A stretch of DNA of 64,000 nucleotides from Sphingomonas sp. TZW2008 (GCF_002117915.1 NZ_BDJB01000005.1:248001-312000), one strand, 5' to 3'. Counted from the first letter of the stretch, positions 36,256-46,528 are shown. Notes: generated from the letters alone by a model not told the origin. Program-made: numbers and translations.

Positions 36256-38345
36256 AGCGGATCCGAAGGTTCGGTGGTGCCGACGCTCGCGGGCCCTGCG
36301 CCGTTGGCGATATCGCTCACGGTTGCTTCCTGCGTCGCGTTCGACGCGTCGGTCGCACTCTCGACCGCAGGCGCGCTGGTTGGCGCGGGTACATCCGTTT
36401 CGGTTGCAGCGGCCTGCGCGGGCGGCGGCGCTTCGGTCGCGGCGCGATACGCCGCTTCCTGCGCCGCCATGCGCGTGCGGATATCGCCGCCCCACGTCGG
36501 CTCGACCTCCTCGAGCGATTTCAGCGCCCGCGGCTTGTCGAACAGATATGTCATGATGTCGCGACCGATCAGCGGCGTATCAAGATTGCGCACCGTGTGG
36601 CCATTGTGCTCAAGGACGACGGCTGCCGCATATCGTGGGTTGTCCGCCGGGGCGAAGCAGACGAACAGCGCGTGATCGCGCAGCTTGAAGGGCAATTGCG
36701 CGTTGCCAAGCACACCCGAGCGGCGTTCCGCCATCGTGATCCGGCGAACCTGCGCTGTGCCCGTCTTCGCGGCGAGCTGAACTCCGGGGATTTGCAGCCG
36801 CGACGCGCCGCCGGTGCCTCCACCGTTGACGACCTTCCACATTCCCTCGCGAACGACGCGCAGATTGGCCTCGTCGAACGGAAGCGGCGGCGCGCCGCGC
36901 GGACGGCGATCCATCAGCAGGCTCGGCTTCAGCATGCGGCCGGAGCCGAGCCGCATCGCCATCACGGCGAGCTGAAGCGGATTGGCGAGAACATAGCCCT
37001 GGCCGATTGACGCGTTGAGCGAATCGGCCACGGTCCAGTTCGTCTTGTATTTCCGCTCCTTCCAGGCGCTGTCGGGCACCGTGCCGTAGCGTTGGGTCGA
37101 GAAGGGCAGATCGAACTTCTCGCCCAGTCCGACGGCGCGCGCGACCGGTGCGATCCGATCGTAGCCGAGCCGCCGAACCATCTCGTAAAAATAGATGTCG
37201 CAGCTCTGCGCGATCGCGCCGCGCAGATCGAGCGGCCCGTGGCCGCGCCGCTTGTGGCAGTGGAAGATTCCGGTGCCGACGCGCATCGCGCCGCTGCAAT
37301 AGACGCGGTCGTTGGGATCAACGCCGGCTTCGAGCAGGGCAAGTCCGTTCATCGGCTTGACCGTCGATCCCGGCGGATAGAGGCCCTGCGTCACCTTGTT
37401 CATCAGCGGCACGTGGTCGTCGCCAGACAGCATCTTCCACTCGAAGTGGCTGATGCCGTCGGAGAAGCTGTTGGGATCGTAGGCCGGCATCGACACCATG
37501 CACAGCATCTCGCCTGTCTGGCTGTCGAACACGACGGCGGAGCCCGAATTGGTGCCGAGCCGGCGTGCGGCATATTCCTGCAAGCCGACGTCGATCGTTA
37601 GCCGCTGCGACTTGCCCGGTACGTCGGGCCGCGTCGCAAGCTCGGCAACCAGCTTGCCGCGCGCGGTTACTTCGATCCGCTTCGCGCCGGGTTGGCCGCG
37701 CAATTCGGTTTCCAGTGTCTTCTCAAGCCCGTCCTTGCCGAGCTTGAACCCGGGTGTCAGCAGCAGTGGGTCACGCGTTTTGCTGAACTGCTCCGCCGTC
37801 GCGCCGCCGACATAGCCGGTAAGGTGCGCCACCGCGGCGCCCGCCGGATAGTTGCGCGCAAAGCCGCGTGTCGGCGCGACCCCCGGCAACTCGGGCTGGC
37901 GGACCTGGACCGCGGCGAAGCGTTCCCAACTGACGTTCTCGGTCACCTTGACCGGCTGGAACCCCGCCGCATGCTTCAGATCGGCGCGGATACGCAAGAT
38001 ATCCTCGTCGCTTAGCGCAAGCAGCTGGCGCAGCGTGGCAAGCGTTTTGTCGGCGTCAACGATCCGGTCGGGGATCAGATCAACCCGGAAATCAGTGCGG
38101 TTGTCGGCAATCGGGTGGCCGTGGCGATCGAGCAGCCAGCCGCGGCGCGGCGGGATCAGCGTCATGTTGACGCGATTGCTCTCGCTCAACAGGTTGTAGC
38201 GCTCGTTCTCGGCGATCGACAGCCACGCCATCCGCCCTGCGAGGAGCCCGCCGACGCCGAGTTGCGCGGCGCCGAGCAGCCAAGCGCGGCGCGAGAAGGT
38301 GTAGCCCTGCTGCGCCTCCGTGGCGATCCGCGGCGGCCGCTTCAT
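36252..38345 (-). CDS. mrdA: Penicillin-binding protein 2 (elongation transpeptidase)
   Basis: A 697-residue class B PBP that crosslinks peptidoglycan in the elongasome. An N-terminal membrane anchor (residues about 20-45) precedes the PBP dimer domain. The transpeptidase has S327-T-V-K in YPPGSTVKPMNG, the SxN-type motif SCDIYFYE and KTGTAQ. After the catalytic domain is an unusual tail of about 80 residues rich in Ala, Pro, Thr and Glu. ATG 38345 overlaps the mreD stop by ATGA. Upstream in-frame codons belong to mreD shadow sequence. Confidence 0.96.
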   Translation of the reverse strand: MKRPPRIATEAQQGYTFSRRAWLLGAAQLGVGGLLAGRMAWLSIAENERYNLLSESNRVNMTLIPPRRGWLLDRHGHPIADNRTDFRVDLIPDRIVDADKTLATLRQLLALSDEDILRIRADLKHAAGFQPVKVTENVSWERFAAVQVRQPELPGVAPTRGFARNYPAGAAVAHLTGYVGGATAEQFSKTRDPLLLTPGFKLGKDGLEKTLETELRGQPGAKRIEVTARGKLVAELATRPDVPGKSQRLTIDVGLQEYAARRLGTNSGSAVVFDSQTGEMLCMVSMPAYDPNSFSDGISHFEWKMLSGDDHVPLMNKVTQGLYPPGSTVKPMNGLALLEAGVDPNDRVYCSGAMRVGTGIFHCHKRRGHGPLDLRGAIAQSCDIYFYEMVRRLGYDRIAPVARAVGLGEKFDLPFSTQRYGTVPDSAWKERKYKTNWTVADSLNASIGQGYVLANPLQLAVMAMRLGSGRMLKPSLLMDRRPRGAPPLPFDEANLRVVREGMWKVVNGGGTGGASRLQIPGVQLAAKTGTAQVRRITMAERRSGVLGNAQLPFKLRDHALFVCFAPADNPRYAAAVVLEHNGHTVRNLDTPLIGRDIMTYLFDKPRALKSLEEVEPTWGGDIRTRMAAQEAAYRAATEAPPPAQAAATETDVPAPTSAPAVESATDASNATQEATVSDIANGAGPASVGTTEPSDPL

Positions 38346-38851
38346 TCGGCGACGCGCTTGCGATCGATCCACGCGACGACGCGCGCGGCGAGGGGGAAGA
38401 GCAGAACGGTCACGATGATTTGGACCAATAGCACGGCGTCGACGTGCGCGCCGAGCGGCGTCGCAAGCAAGCGCCCACCGATCAGGCAAAAAGCACTGAT
38501 CGCCGCGGCGATCAGCCAATCCTGAATGAAGCCACGCACCAGCGTGCGCTGATCAAACAGGTCGATGAGAAAGAAGCTCAGCGTCCACAGCAGCATCGCG
38601 CTGCCGAGCGGCTGGCCGCTGAGGCAATCGTCGAAAAGGCCGAGCAGCGCGGGTGCCCAGCGCCGCAGCGAGAGCGGGGCGAGCAGCCGCCAGGCGAGCA
38701 GCATCAGAAGGCCGCACGGCGGCAGAAGCGGGAGCGTCGCGCCGACCGGGACGACCGTCACCAGCGAACCTGCCATCACGCTGATCCACGGCAGCGCGCG
38801 CGCGCGGGCGGGGGGCAGGGGGGGCTGGAACGCCTTGCGGACGACGATCAC
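38342..38851 (-). CDS. mreD: Rod shape-determining protein MreD
   Basis: A 169-residue inner-membrane protein with about five hydrophobic segments, linking MreC to PBP2 in the elongasome. Sequence conservation in MreD is low; the call rests on position between mreC and mrdA, size, and patterns such as PPCGLLMLLAWRLLAP and GLFDDCLSGQPLGSAMLLW, the latter typical of the family. Both ends overlap neighbours by ATGA. Confidence 0.92.
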   Translation of the reverse strand: MIVVRKAFQPPLPPARARALPWISVMAGSLVTVVPVGATLPLLPPCGLLMLLAWRLLAPLSLRRWAPALLGLFDDCLSGQPLGSAMLLWTLSFFLIDLFDQRTLVRGFIQDWLIAAAISAFCLIGGRLLATPLGAHVDAVLLVQIIVTVLLFPLAARVVAWIDRKRVAE

Positions 38852-39750
38852 GGCGTGATTCCTGCGGCGCTCGTTGACGATCTGGCGGAAGGCGGGGGCG
38901 GCGGCGGCGGAGGAAGGAAGGGGGCGCTGACGATTGCGAAGTCGAATGTGTCGGGGTGAGCCAGAGGCGCGGCGGGCGCGCTGTCCGACCCGGCTTGCTC
39001 GACCCGCGCGACAAGGACGCCGGGCGCGAAGATGCCGCCAGTGCCCGAGGTGACGAAGCGGTCGCCCGGCTTGAACGACGCGTTCGCGGTGCCGACCGAG
39101 CGGATTTCGACCATGCCGTCGCCGCGACCGGCGGCGAGCGCCGGCAGCCCGTCACCGATTCGCCGCACGGGGATGACGCTTTCGGGATCTGTAGCGAGCA
39201 GTACGCGCGCGCTGTTGGGGCCGGTTTCGATCACCCGGCCGATCAGCCCATCGGGGCCGCGCACCGGCATGCCGGGCCGAACGCCCTGCCAACGGCCCGC
39301 ATTGAGGACGCCGAAGCGGCGCGTACTGGCCGCGCTTGAACTGACGATGCGTGCAGTGGCGACGATCTGCGGCGTTACGTCGCGCAGCTTGACGAGCCCG
39401 CGCAGGCGGCGATTGTCGCGCACGATGATCCGCGCCTGGACGAGCGCCTGATGCGTCCGCGCGACTTCGGCACGCAGCGCCGCATTCTCGCCGTGGACGC
39501 GGAAATAGGTGCCGATCGTTTCCGGAACCGCGGCAATCCCGCGAACCACGCCCGCCGCGCCGCTGGAAACAGGCGCGGTCAGCTCACTCGTCGCGGCGCG
39601 CAGCGCGGCGAACGCCGGCGGATTGAATTGCGACAGGACGAGCAACACCGTTCCCACGACCGCGCCGGCGATCGCCAGGATGTAGCTCAAGAAGAGCGAA
39701 TATTGCGCCCGTCGCGAGAAACCCGGGCGCCGATCCCGCGACGCCGCCAT
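38848..39750 (-). CDS. mreC: Rod shape-determining protein MreC
   Basis: A 300-residue bitopic membrane protein with a cytoplasmic N-terminus, one membrane helix (YILAIAGAVVGTVLLVLSQF), a coiled-coil periplasmic region (GENAALRAEVARTHQALVQA) and the beta-barrel MreC core (GMPVRGPDGLIGRVIETGPN). The C-terminus has a run of eight prolines and a Ser-rich end, a likely flexible tail. It lies 14 nt after mreB. Confidence 0.94.
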   Translation of the reverse strand: MAASRDRRPGFSRRAQYSLFLSYILAIAGAVVGTVLLVLSQFNPPAFAALRAATSELTAPVSSGAAGVVRGIAAVPETIGTYFRVHGENAALRAEVARTHQALVQARIIVRDNRRLRGLVKLRDVTPQIVATARIVSSSAASTRRFGVLNAGRWQGVRPGMPVRGPDGLIGRVIETGPNSARVLLATDPESVIPVRRIGDGLPALAAGRGDGMVEIRSVGTANASFKPGDRFVTSGTGGIFAPGVLVARVEQAGSDSAPAAPLAHPDTFDFAIVSAPFLPPPPPPPPSARSSTSAAGITP

Positions 39751-39764
39751 GCGCTAGACCCCGA

Positions 39765-40853
<1,089 letters not shown>

Positions 40854-40948
40854 TCATCCCGCGGCCTCGGCCGCAAGTCGCTTCTTGGGCGGGTATTGCT
40901 GCTATCACGGGGTCGCGGGATGGCGCCGATTGGGCTAGGGCACCGGCC

Positions 40949-42766
40949 GTGTCAATACGCCGCCTGCCCGAACAACTGGTCAACCGCATCGCTGCCGGTG
41001 AAGTGGTCGAAAGACCGGCCAGCGCGTTGAAGGAACTGGTCGAGAATGCGATTGACGCCGGCGCGACGCGGATCGCCGTGCGGCTGTCCGACGGAGGAGT
41101 CGGACGGATTGAGGTGGTCGACGACGGCTGCGGCATGGCGCCCGCCGACATGGCGCTCGCGCTAGAGCGCCATGCGACCTCGAAGCTGCCGACGGACGAT
41201 ATCGATGCGGTGGCGACGATGGGTTTTCGCGGCGAGGCGCTGCCGTCGATCGCGAGTGTCGCGCGGTTGACGCTGGAAAGCCGGGTGCGGAGCGCCGACG
41301 GCTGGTCGCGCATCGTCGACAACGGCGTGCTCGTCGCGGAGGGTCCGGCCGCGCTGCCGCCGGGGACGCGGATCCTGGTGGAGGATCTGTTCGCGCGCGT
41401 GCCGGCGCGGCGCAAGTTCCTGCGCTCTGCCCGCAGCGAATATGCCGCGTGCCTCGATGCGGTGCGCCGGCTCGCGATGGCCCGGCCCGACATCGTCTTC
41501 ACGCTTGAGCACGACGGGCGGCGCGCGCTGGCCGCGTTGCAGGCGGAGGACCGGCCGGCGCGCGTCGCGGCGCTGACCGACCGCAATCTGCGCGACAATG
41601 CGGTGGCGATCGATCTCGAGCGCGCAACCGACGCTGGCACGGTGGTGCTCGGCGGCGTCGCCGGCCTGCCGACGTTCCACCGGGGCGTGGCGGATCACCA
41701 GTATCTGTTCGTCAACGGGCGGCCGGTGAAGGATCGCCTGCTGATCGGCGCGATCCGCGGTGCCTATGCCGAGATGATGCCGCGCGATCGGCACGCGGTG
41801 GTGGCGCTGTTCCTCGACGTGCCGCCCGCGCTGGTCGACGTGAACGTGCATCCGGCGAAAACCGAAGTGCGCTTCCGCGATCCCGCGATGATCCGCGGGA
41901 TGATCGTGAGCGGGCTGCGCCGCGCACTTGATGCGGCAGGGCACCGGGTCGCGCATCGGGCGCCGGCGGATGCGCTCGCGATGTTCCAGGCCGAGCCGAT
42001 AGCCGCCGGTGGGGAAGCAGCGACAAGCGGCTGGCCGAATGCCGCGGGCGGCGCATCGTTCGAACATGGCGAGCCGCCCCGCAGCGCATCGTTCGCAGCC
42101 GTGCACGAGCGCCGACCGAGTTTCTTCGCGCCCCCGCCGCAGGCACGCGCCGAGCCGGCCTGGGCGCCGCCTCCGACGAGTGTTGCGCATCCGCTCGGTG
42201 TCGCGCGCGGCCAAGTTGCGAAGACCTATATCGTCGCCGAGGCCGAGGACGGGCTGGTGATCGTTGACCAGCATGCGGCGCATGAACGGTTGGTGCTCGA
42301 ACGCATGCGCGCGGCGCTCGCGGACGGGCGTGTCGCAAGCCAGGCGCTGCTCATTCCCGAAGTCGTTGAGCTCGACGAGCCGGCGTGCGACCGGCTCGAC
42401 GGGCGGCTCGCCGAACTCGCTGATCTTGGGCTTGAGATGGAGCGTTTCGGGCCACGAGCGATGCTCGTGCGCGCGACCCCCGCGCTGCTGGGGGGCGGCG
42501 ATCCAACGGGACTCGTTGTCGACCTGGCGGACGAACTGGCCGCCTACGATGATGCGCTGTCGCTGCGCGAACGGCTCGATGCGGTAGCGGGCACGATGGC
42601 ATGCCACGGATCGGTACGCGCCGGCCGGGTGCTGTCGGTCGTCGAGATGAACGCGCTGCTGCGCGAGATGGAGGCGACCCCGCATTCGGGCCAGTGCAAC
42701 CACGGCCGACCGACGTGGGTGAAACTGGCACTTGGCGATGTCGAGCGGCTGTTCGGGCGGCGCTGA
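40949..42766 (+). CDS. mutL: DNA mismatch repair protein MutL
   Basis: A 605-residue GHKL-ATPase of mismatch repair. The N-terminal domain has IAAGEVVERPASALKELVEN, DDGCGM and TMGFRGEAL, with NVHPAKTEVRF at its end. A variable linker covers about residues 340-415. The C-terminal domain has the endonuclease metal motif D440-QHAAHERLVLE, fitting DQHA-x2-E-x4-E, plus ACHGSVRAG and QCNHGRP. This suggests a nicking MutL as in organisms without MutH. GTG 40949 is the start, after a TAGGG site. Confidence 0.96.
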   Translation: MSIRRLPEQLVNRIAAGEVVERPASALKELVENAIDAGATRIAVRLSDGGVGRIEVVDDGCGMAPADMALALERHATSKLPTDDIDAVATMGFRGEALPSIASVARLTLESRVRSADGWSRIVDNGVLVAEGPAALPPGTRILVEDLFARVPARRKFLRSARSEYAACLDAVRRLAMARPDIVFTLEHDGRRALAALQAEDRPARVAALTDRNLRDNAVAIDLERATDAGTVVLGGVAGLPTFHRGVADHQYLFVNGRPVKDRLLIGAIRGAYAEMMPRDRHAVVALFLDVPPALVDVNVHPAKTEVRFRDPAMIRGMIVSGLRRALDAAGHRVAHRAPADALAMFQAEPIAAGGEAATSGWPNAAGGASFEHGEPPRSASFAAVHERRPSFFAPPPQARAEPAWAPPPTSVAHPLGVARGQVAKTYIVAEAEDGLVIVDQHAAHERLVLERMRAALADGRVASQALLIPEVVELDEPACDRLDGRLAELADLGLEMERFGPRAMLVRATPALLGGGDPTGLVVDLADELAAYDDALSLRERLDAVAGTMACHGSVRAGRVLSVVEMNALLREMEATPHSGQCNHGRPTWVKLALGDVERLFGRR

Positions 42767-42868
42767 ATCACGGGGTTACGAGTTCGGCTCGAAGCCAAGC
42801 CATTCAGCAAGCGGAAACCTTCGAACGACGCGCTCGTTTGTTTCGCAACGTTTCTGCAAGGCCGTACC

Positions 42869-42946
42869 ATGAAGCACATCGCCCCGCTCGTCTTCGCTCT
42901 GATCCCGCTCTGCGCCGTGGTCGGCGCCTGCGTGACGGTGCCATAA
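42869..42946 (+). CDS. Tiny putative lipoprotein peptide, 25 residues
   Basis: ATG 42869 with AAGG 6-8 nt upstream encodes 25 residues: a short basic start (MKH), a hydrophobic core and a lipobox VVGAC, with only five residues from the cysteine on (CVTVP). This is the size and layout of entericidin-like or other minimal lipoproteins. It is in the 294-nt gap between mutL and the rplI operon. The rest of the gap holds only a terminator and no other coding signal. Translation is unproven. Confidence 0.4.
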   Translation: MKHIAPLVFALIPLCAVVGACVTVP

Positions 42947-42990
42947 GCGCTTGAACCCCATGGCGGGGACCGCCGTGCCCGGAAAAGCGA

Positions 42991-43024
42991 AAGGCCCGCC
43001 CGGCGTGGTTGCCGGGCGGGCCTT
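42991..43024. terminator. Strong bidirectional-type terminator after the rplI operon
   Basis: A perfect 14-bp stem (AAGGCCCGCCCGGC at 42991-43004 with GCCGGGCGGGCCTT at 43011-43024) and a 6-nt loop. On the minus strand it is followed by TCGCTTTTCC, fitting the end of rpsF-rpsR-rplI; on the plus strand it could also end the small gene after mutL. Confidence 0.8.
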
Positions 43025-43060
43025 GTCGTTACCGTCGGTATCGTCGCCCGCAGCGGGGAA

Positions 43061-43663
43061 TCAGCCCTGCGCCGGCTCCTGACGATCTTCACGCTCCTCG
43101 GCGCTGGCGCCCGGCTCCGCATTCGGATCGAACGCTTCGACGAAGCCGCCTTGGTCGCGGCCTTCCTCGAAGACCTGCGCCATGACGTCGACGCCCTTGG
43201 CCTGCATGTCCGCCTCTTCAGGCGAGCGCGCGACGTTGACCTTGACGGTCACGGCGACCTCGGGGTGCAGCGCGACCTTCACGTCGTACACGCCGATCGC
43301 CTTGATCGGCTTGTCGAGCACGATCGCCGACTTGGCGACCTTGTGGCCGGCGTCGTTCAGCGCCTCGACCAGATCGCGCACCGCGACCGAGCCGTAGAGC
43401 TGGCCGACGTTCGACGCCTGGCGGATGATCGTGACCGACGCGTCCTTGAAGGACTTCGCTTCGACCTCGGCCTCGCCGCGACGGTTTGCGTTGTCGGCTT
43501 CGATGCGGGCGCGGTTGGCCTCGAACACCTTGCGGTTCGATTCGTTGGCGCGCAGCGCCTTCTTGTTCGGCAGCAGGTAATTGCGGGCGAAGCCGTCCTT
43601 CACCTTAACCACGTCGCCGATGGCGCCGAGCTTCTCGACGCGCTCAAGCAGGATGACGTCCAT
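43061..43663 (-). CDS. rplI: 50S ribosomal protein bL9
   Basis: A 200-residue bL9. The N-terminal RNA-binding domain is intact (MDVILLERVEKLGAIGDVVKVKDG, FARNYLLP), followed by the connecting helix and C-terminal domain (LYGSVAVRDLVEALND). The protein extends about 50 residues past the usual 149, with an acidic, Ala/Gly/Pro-containing tail typical of several alphaproteobacterial bL9 proteins. GGAG-type site precedes ATG 43663, 12 nt after rpsR. Confidence 0.97.
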   Translation of the reverse strand: MDVILLERVEKLGAIGDVVKVKDGFARNYLLPNKKALRANESNRKVFEANRARIEADNANRRGEAEVEAKSFKDASVTIIRQASNVGQLYGSVAVRDLVEALNDAGHKVAKSAIVLDKPIKAIGVYDVKVALHPEVAVTVKVNVARSPEEADMQAKGVDVMAQVFEEGRDQGGFVEAFDPNAEPGASAEEREDRQEPAQG

Positions 43664-43675
43664 CTGCTTCTCTCC

Positions 43676-43900
43676 TTACTTAACGACGTAGGGCAGCAGG
43701 CCCAGGTGACGGGCGCGCTTGATCGCCTGGGCGAGCTCGCGCTGCTTCTTGGCGCTCACCGAAGTGATGCGCGACGGCACGATCTTGCCACGCTCGGACA
43801 CGAAGCCCTGCAGCAGGCGCACGTCCTTGTAATCGATCCGGGGCGCGTCCTTCGCGGAGAAGGGGCAGCTCTTGCGGCGGCGGAAGAAGGGGCGGGCCAT
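43676..43900 (-). CDS. rpsR: 30S ribosomal protein bS18
   Basis: A 74-residue bS18 with the standard core ([41 protein letters not shown]) that pairs with bS6 on the platform of the small subunit. The start codon overlaps the rpsF stop by one nucleotide (TAATG), giving tight coupling to its partner. Confidence 0.98.
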   Translation of the reverse strand: MARPFFRRRKSCPFSAKDAPRIDYKDVRLLQGFVSERGKIVPSRITSVSAKKQRELAQAIKRARHLGLLPYVVK

Positions 43901-44268
43901 TATGCGTTCTCCTCTTCGCGGCGGCGACCACGCTCGCGATCGCGCTCCTGCTTGCGCATCATCACCGACGGGCCCGCCTCGTGCTCGTCAACCTTGACGG
44001 TCATGTAGCGGATCACGTCCTCGCTGATCGAATGCTGACGCTCGATCTCGGCGACGGTGTCGCCCGGCGCGTCGAACTCGATCATCACGTAATGCGCCTT
44101 GCGGTTCTTCGCCATGCGATACGCCATCGACCGCAGCCCCCAGGTCTCGGTCTTGACGACCTTGCCCTTGTGATCGGTGACGATCTTGCTGACGGCTTCC
44201 GCCATCGTATCCACCTGCGCCTGTGCCAAATCCTGGCGCGCAAGGAACACGTGCTCGTACAGAGCCAT
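43900..44268 (-). CDS. rpsF: 30S ribosomal protein bS6
   Basis: A 122-residue bS6 ([32 protein letters not shown]) with a basic-acidic C-terminal tail. I chose ATG 44268 because it gives the canonical N-terminus and AAGGA lies upstream; sequence to 44343 is leader. It heads rpsF-rpsR-rplI. Confidence 0.97.
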   Translation of the reverse strand: MALYEHVFLARQDLAQAQVDTMAEAVSKIVTDHKGKVVKTETWGLRSMAYRMAKNRKAHYVMIEFDAPGDTVAEIERQHSISEDVIRYMTVKVDEHEAGPSVMMRKQERDRERGRRREEENA

Positions 44269-44297
44269 GTGCTTGTCCTTCCTTGGCCGATCGCTGA

Positions 44298-44323
44298 CAT
44301 GGCCCCGTGCCATGCCCCTCCGG
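44298..44323 (-). promoter_or_regulatory. Stem-loop in the rpsF leader, candidate bS6:bS18 element
   Basis: The leader folds into CATGGC-loop-GCCATG (44298-44314), preceded on the minus strand by CCGGAGGGG (44315-44323). Known bS6:bS18 autoregulatory leaders place a CCG triplet beside a hairpin upstream of rpsF. The match is by general layout only. Confidence 0.35.
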
Positions 44324-44344
44324 CTGTCGTCCTCAAACGGCAAA

Positions 44345-44370
44345 GGGCGGGGAGACGCTGCTCCCCGCCC
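44345..44370 (-). terminator. Hairpin between the RcnB-like gene and rpsF
   Basis: A perfect 10-bp stem (GGGCGGGGAG/CTCCCCGCCC) with a 6-nt loop, followed on the minus strand by TTTGCCGTTT. It fits a terminator for the RcnB-like gene that separates it from the ribosomal operon. Confidence 0.6.
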
Positions 44371-44413
44371 GTGCTGCCGGCTCCCATACGCGGGGGCCGG
44401 GAAAATGCAAGCC

Positions 44414-44788
44414 TTACCGCAGCGCGTTCGCGATGACGCTGAGGATCAGGCCGTTGTTGCCGATCAGCACCGCGTCGTTGCCCGAGCGGACCCACTGCTG
44501 CCCGCGGCCCGGCGCGTACAGGCGACGCTGGCGGTACTGGCGATAGTCGATCACGCGATAGTTGGTGGCGTAGCGGCGATCGAAGCGCTGGCCCTTGCGC
44601 CAGGCGCGGTAGTTGTTGCGGTTGACCGTCTGGCGCTTGACCACGGTCTTGCGCACCACCGTGCCGTTGGGCCGCTGCTTGACCGTCGTCACCGTCTCGC
44701 GGCGCTGCTGCGCCTCGGCGCTCGCGGCGATCATCGGCGTGGCGACGAGCGTGGCGGCGATGCCGGCCTGGATCAGCTTCTTGAACAT
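44414..44788 (-). CDS. RcnB-family exported protein
   Basis: A 124-residue protein with a cleavable signal peptide ([24 protein letters not shown] cleavage region), then a basic Arg/Tyr-rich segment and the RcnB-type end [20 protein letters not shown] with [17 protein letters not shown]. RcnB is a periplasmic protein affecting nickel/cobalt efflux in E. coli; the related alphaproteobacterial proteins are of unknown role. It is monocistronic, divergent from the glycosyltransferase gene. Confidence 0.85.
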   Translation of the reverse strand: MFKKLIQAGIAATLVATPMIAASAEAQQRRETVTTVKQRPNGTVVRKTVVKRQTVNRNNYRAWRKGQRFDRRYATNYRVIDYRQYRQRRLYAPGRGQQWVRSGNDAVLIGNNGLILSVIANALR

Positions 44789-44982
44789 TTCGTGGCTCCT
44801 TGATGAACTCGATACTGGCGGCGCCGTGACCGCGGCGTCGACAACCTATCTGGGGACCGGTTGTATCCGGCACGTGGCACAGACGCCGGCAAATGGTCGC
44901 GAATTGTCGCAAACGTCGCCCCGCGATGAACCGTGGTTCAGGAAGCAAGCATTTCTACACGTGCGGATGGTACGCCGCAGGC

Positions 44983-46476
44983 ATGACGACCATGTATCAC
45001 CCGACCCTGCAGTCTGATCCGGCACAACGCCTGCGGCTGCGCCGCGGGGGAGAGCGACCCGTTGCAACCTCAATGTGGCTCGCGATCGTGACGGTGGCGA
45101 TGCTGGCGTCGCTCTACGTTGGCTGGGTCGGCTTCATCGCGTCGGACGATTCGCTCTACCATCAAGGTGCGATGCGCTGGCTGACCGATCCGCCGTTCGC
45201 CGGCAGCGATCATTGGTCGACGCGCTTCCCGCTGACGCTGACGTTTGCCGCGGTACTGGCGGTTCTGGGGCAGGGCTACGTCGCGTTCGGGGTGACGGCG
45301 ATCCTCTTCTACGTCGTGCTGGTGGCGATCACGGGACGGTTCGCGGCGAGCGTCGCCGGCACGCGCGCAGGCTGTATCGCGGCGCTGCTGACGGCGACAC
45401 TACCCGTCGTGGTGAGCCATGCGACCACCGTCAGCGTCGACCTGCTCGAAGCCGCGGCGCTGCTCGCCGGGGCGCTGCTGATCGGCCGAGCTGGGGACGA
45501 TCGCGCCGGCTGGCTGCGCGCGGCGGCGGGCGGCGGCTTGTTCGGTGTCGCGATCCTGTGCCGCGAGACGAGCGTGCTCGCGCTCGCGATCCTCGGCCCG
45601 CTGCTCGTCATCGGACGACCCATCCCACGCCGCGTGCTGATCGCCTGTGCCGTCGGTGCCGGCGCCGTACTGATCGGTGAGGCGCTGTTCCAATATGTGA
45701 TGACGGGCGATCCGCTGCGGCGCTACACGATCGCGTTCAATCACGACGAGCACATCGATCGTGCCGCCAACAAGGAAGGCAACTTCCTGCTGTGGCCACC
45801 GATCGATCCGCTGCTTGTGCTGATGGTGAACGACGACTTTGGCCTGCTGTTCTGGCTCGCCGGTGCCGCAATCGCGGGCGGTACGTGGCGGTCGATCGAT
45901 CCGTCCCGCCGCCGTCCGCTTGCGCTACTCTTGTGCATGGCCGCGGCAGGTTTCGTGCTGGTATCGGTGCTCTATTCGAAGCTGGTGCTCAACCCGCGCT
46001 ATTTCATGCTGGCGGCGCTCGCGGCGATCGTCGTGCTGGCGATCTGGCTTGATCGGCTTGAGGCGCAATGGCGCGCCCTGATTCTCGCCGCATTCGTCGC
46101 GAGCAACCTCTTGCTGATGAGCGTCGGCAACGCGCACCCGCGCTGGGCAATGGAGGCGCTGGTCGACGCTGCCGCACGGCATCCGGGCGAGACGGTGGCG
46201 GGCGAGGCGAGCGACGTGCGCCGCGCCGATCTGCCGATGGCGATCCTGAACCAGACGAACCTTCGCTCCCTGCCGACGGCGCCCGGCGGACTGGCGATCG
46301 TGCCCGCCGATGCCGCCCCGGCGCGCGGCGTGATCGCGCATTATCCGTCGCCGCCGACGCGGCTCGGCGCGCTGCTGCGCACGCTTGGGCTGGAGCCGCT
46401 CGTGCCGGCGCCGATCGCTAGGCGCATGTTCGCGCCCAGCCCGGAACAGGTGCTGATCCGCACGACGGGCGGTTGA
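44983..46476 (+). CDS. Family 39-like membrane glycosyltransferase
   Basis: A roughly 497-residue membrane protein with about 10-12 hydrophobic helices. The first periplasmic loop has the acidic pair in FIASDDSLYHQGAMRWL, where ArnT/PMT-type GT-C enzymes have catalytic acidic residues, and a later REMS-like segment CRETSVLALAILGPLL. GT-C enzymes transfer sugars from polyprenyl phosphates to lipids or proteins in the periplasm. Acceptor and donor are unknown. ATG 44983 or 44992 both lack a strong Shine-Dalgarno. The gene is 52 nt upstream of fabD. Confidence 0.72.
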   Translation: MTTMYHPTLQSDPAQRLRLRRGGERPVATSMWLAIVTVAMLASLYVGWVGFIASDDSLYHQGAMRWLTDPPFAGSDHWSTRFPLTLTFAAVLAVLGQGYVAFGVTAILFYVVLVAITGRFAASVAGTRAGCIAALLTATLPVVVSHATTVSVDLLEAAALLAGALLIGRAGDDRAGWLRAAAGGGLFGVAILCRETSVLALAILGPLLVIGRPIPRRVLIACAVGAGAVLIGEALFQYVMTGDPLRRYTIAFNHDEHIDRAANKEGNFLLWPPIDPLLVLMVNDDFGLLFWLAGAAIAGGTWRSIDPSRRRPLALLLCMAAAGFVLVSVLYSKLVLNPRYFMLAALAAIVVLAIWLDRLEAQWRALILAAFVASNLLLMSVGNAHPRWAMEALVDAAARHPGETVAGEASDVRRADLPMAILNQTNLRSLPTAPGGLAIVPADAAPARGVIAHYPSPPTRLGALLRTLGLEPLVPAPIARRMFAPSPEQVLIRTTGG

Positions 46477-46528
46477 CCACGACGCATCGTCGCGCCTACC
46501 GCGCGCCTCTTTGCAATGGGAGAGGCCG

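Noticed and set aside
41162..42703. 513-codon minus-strand frame opposite mutL
   Set aside because: Shadow of a clear mutL gene; no ribosome site and His/Arg-rich translation.
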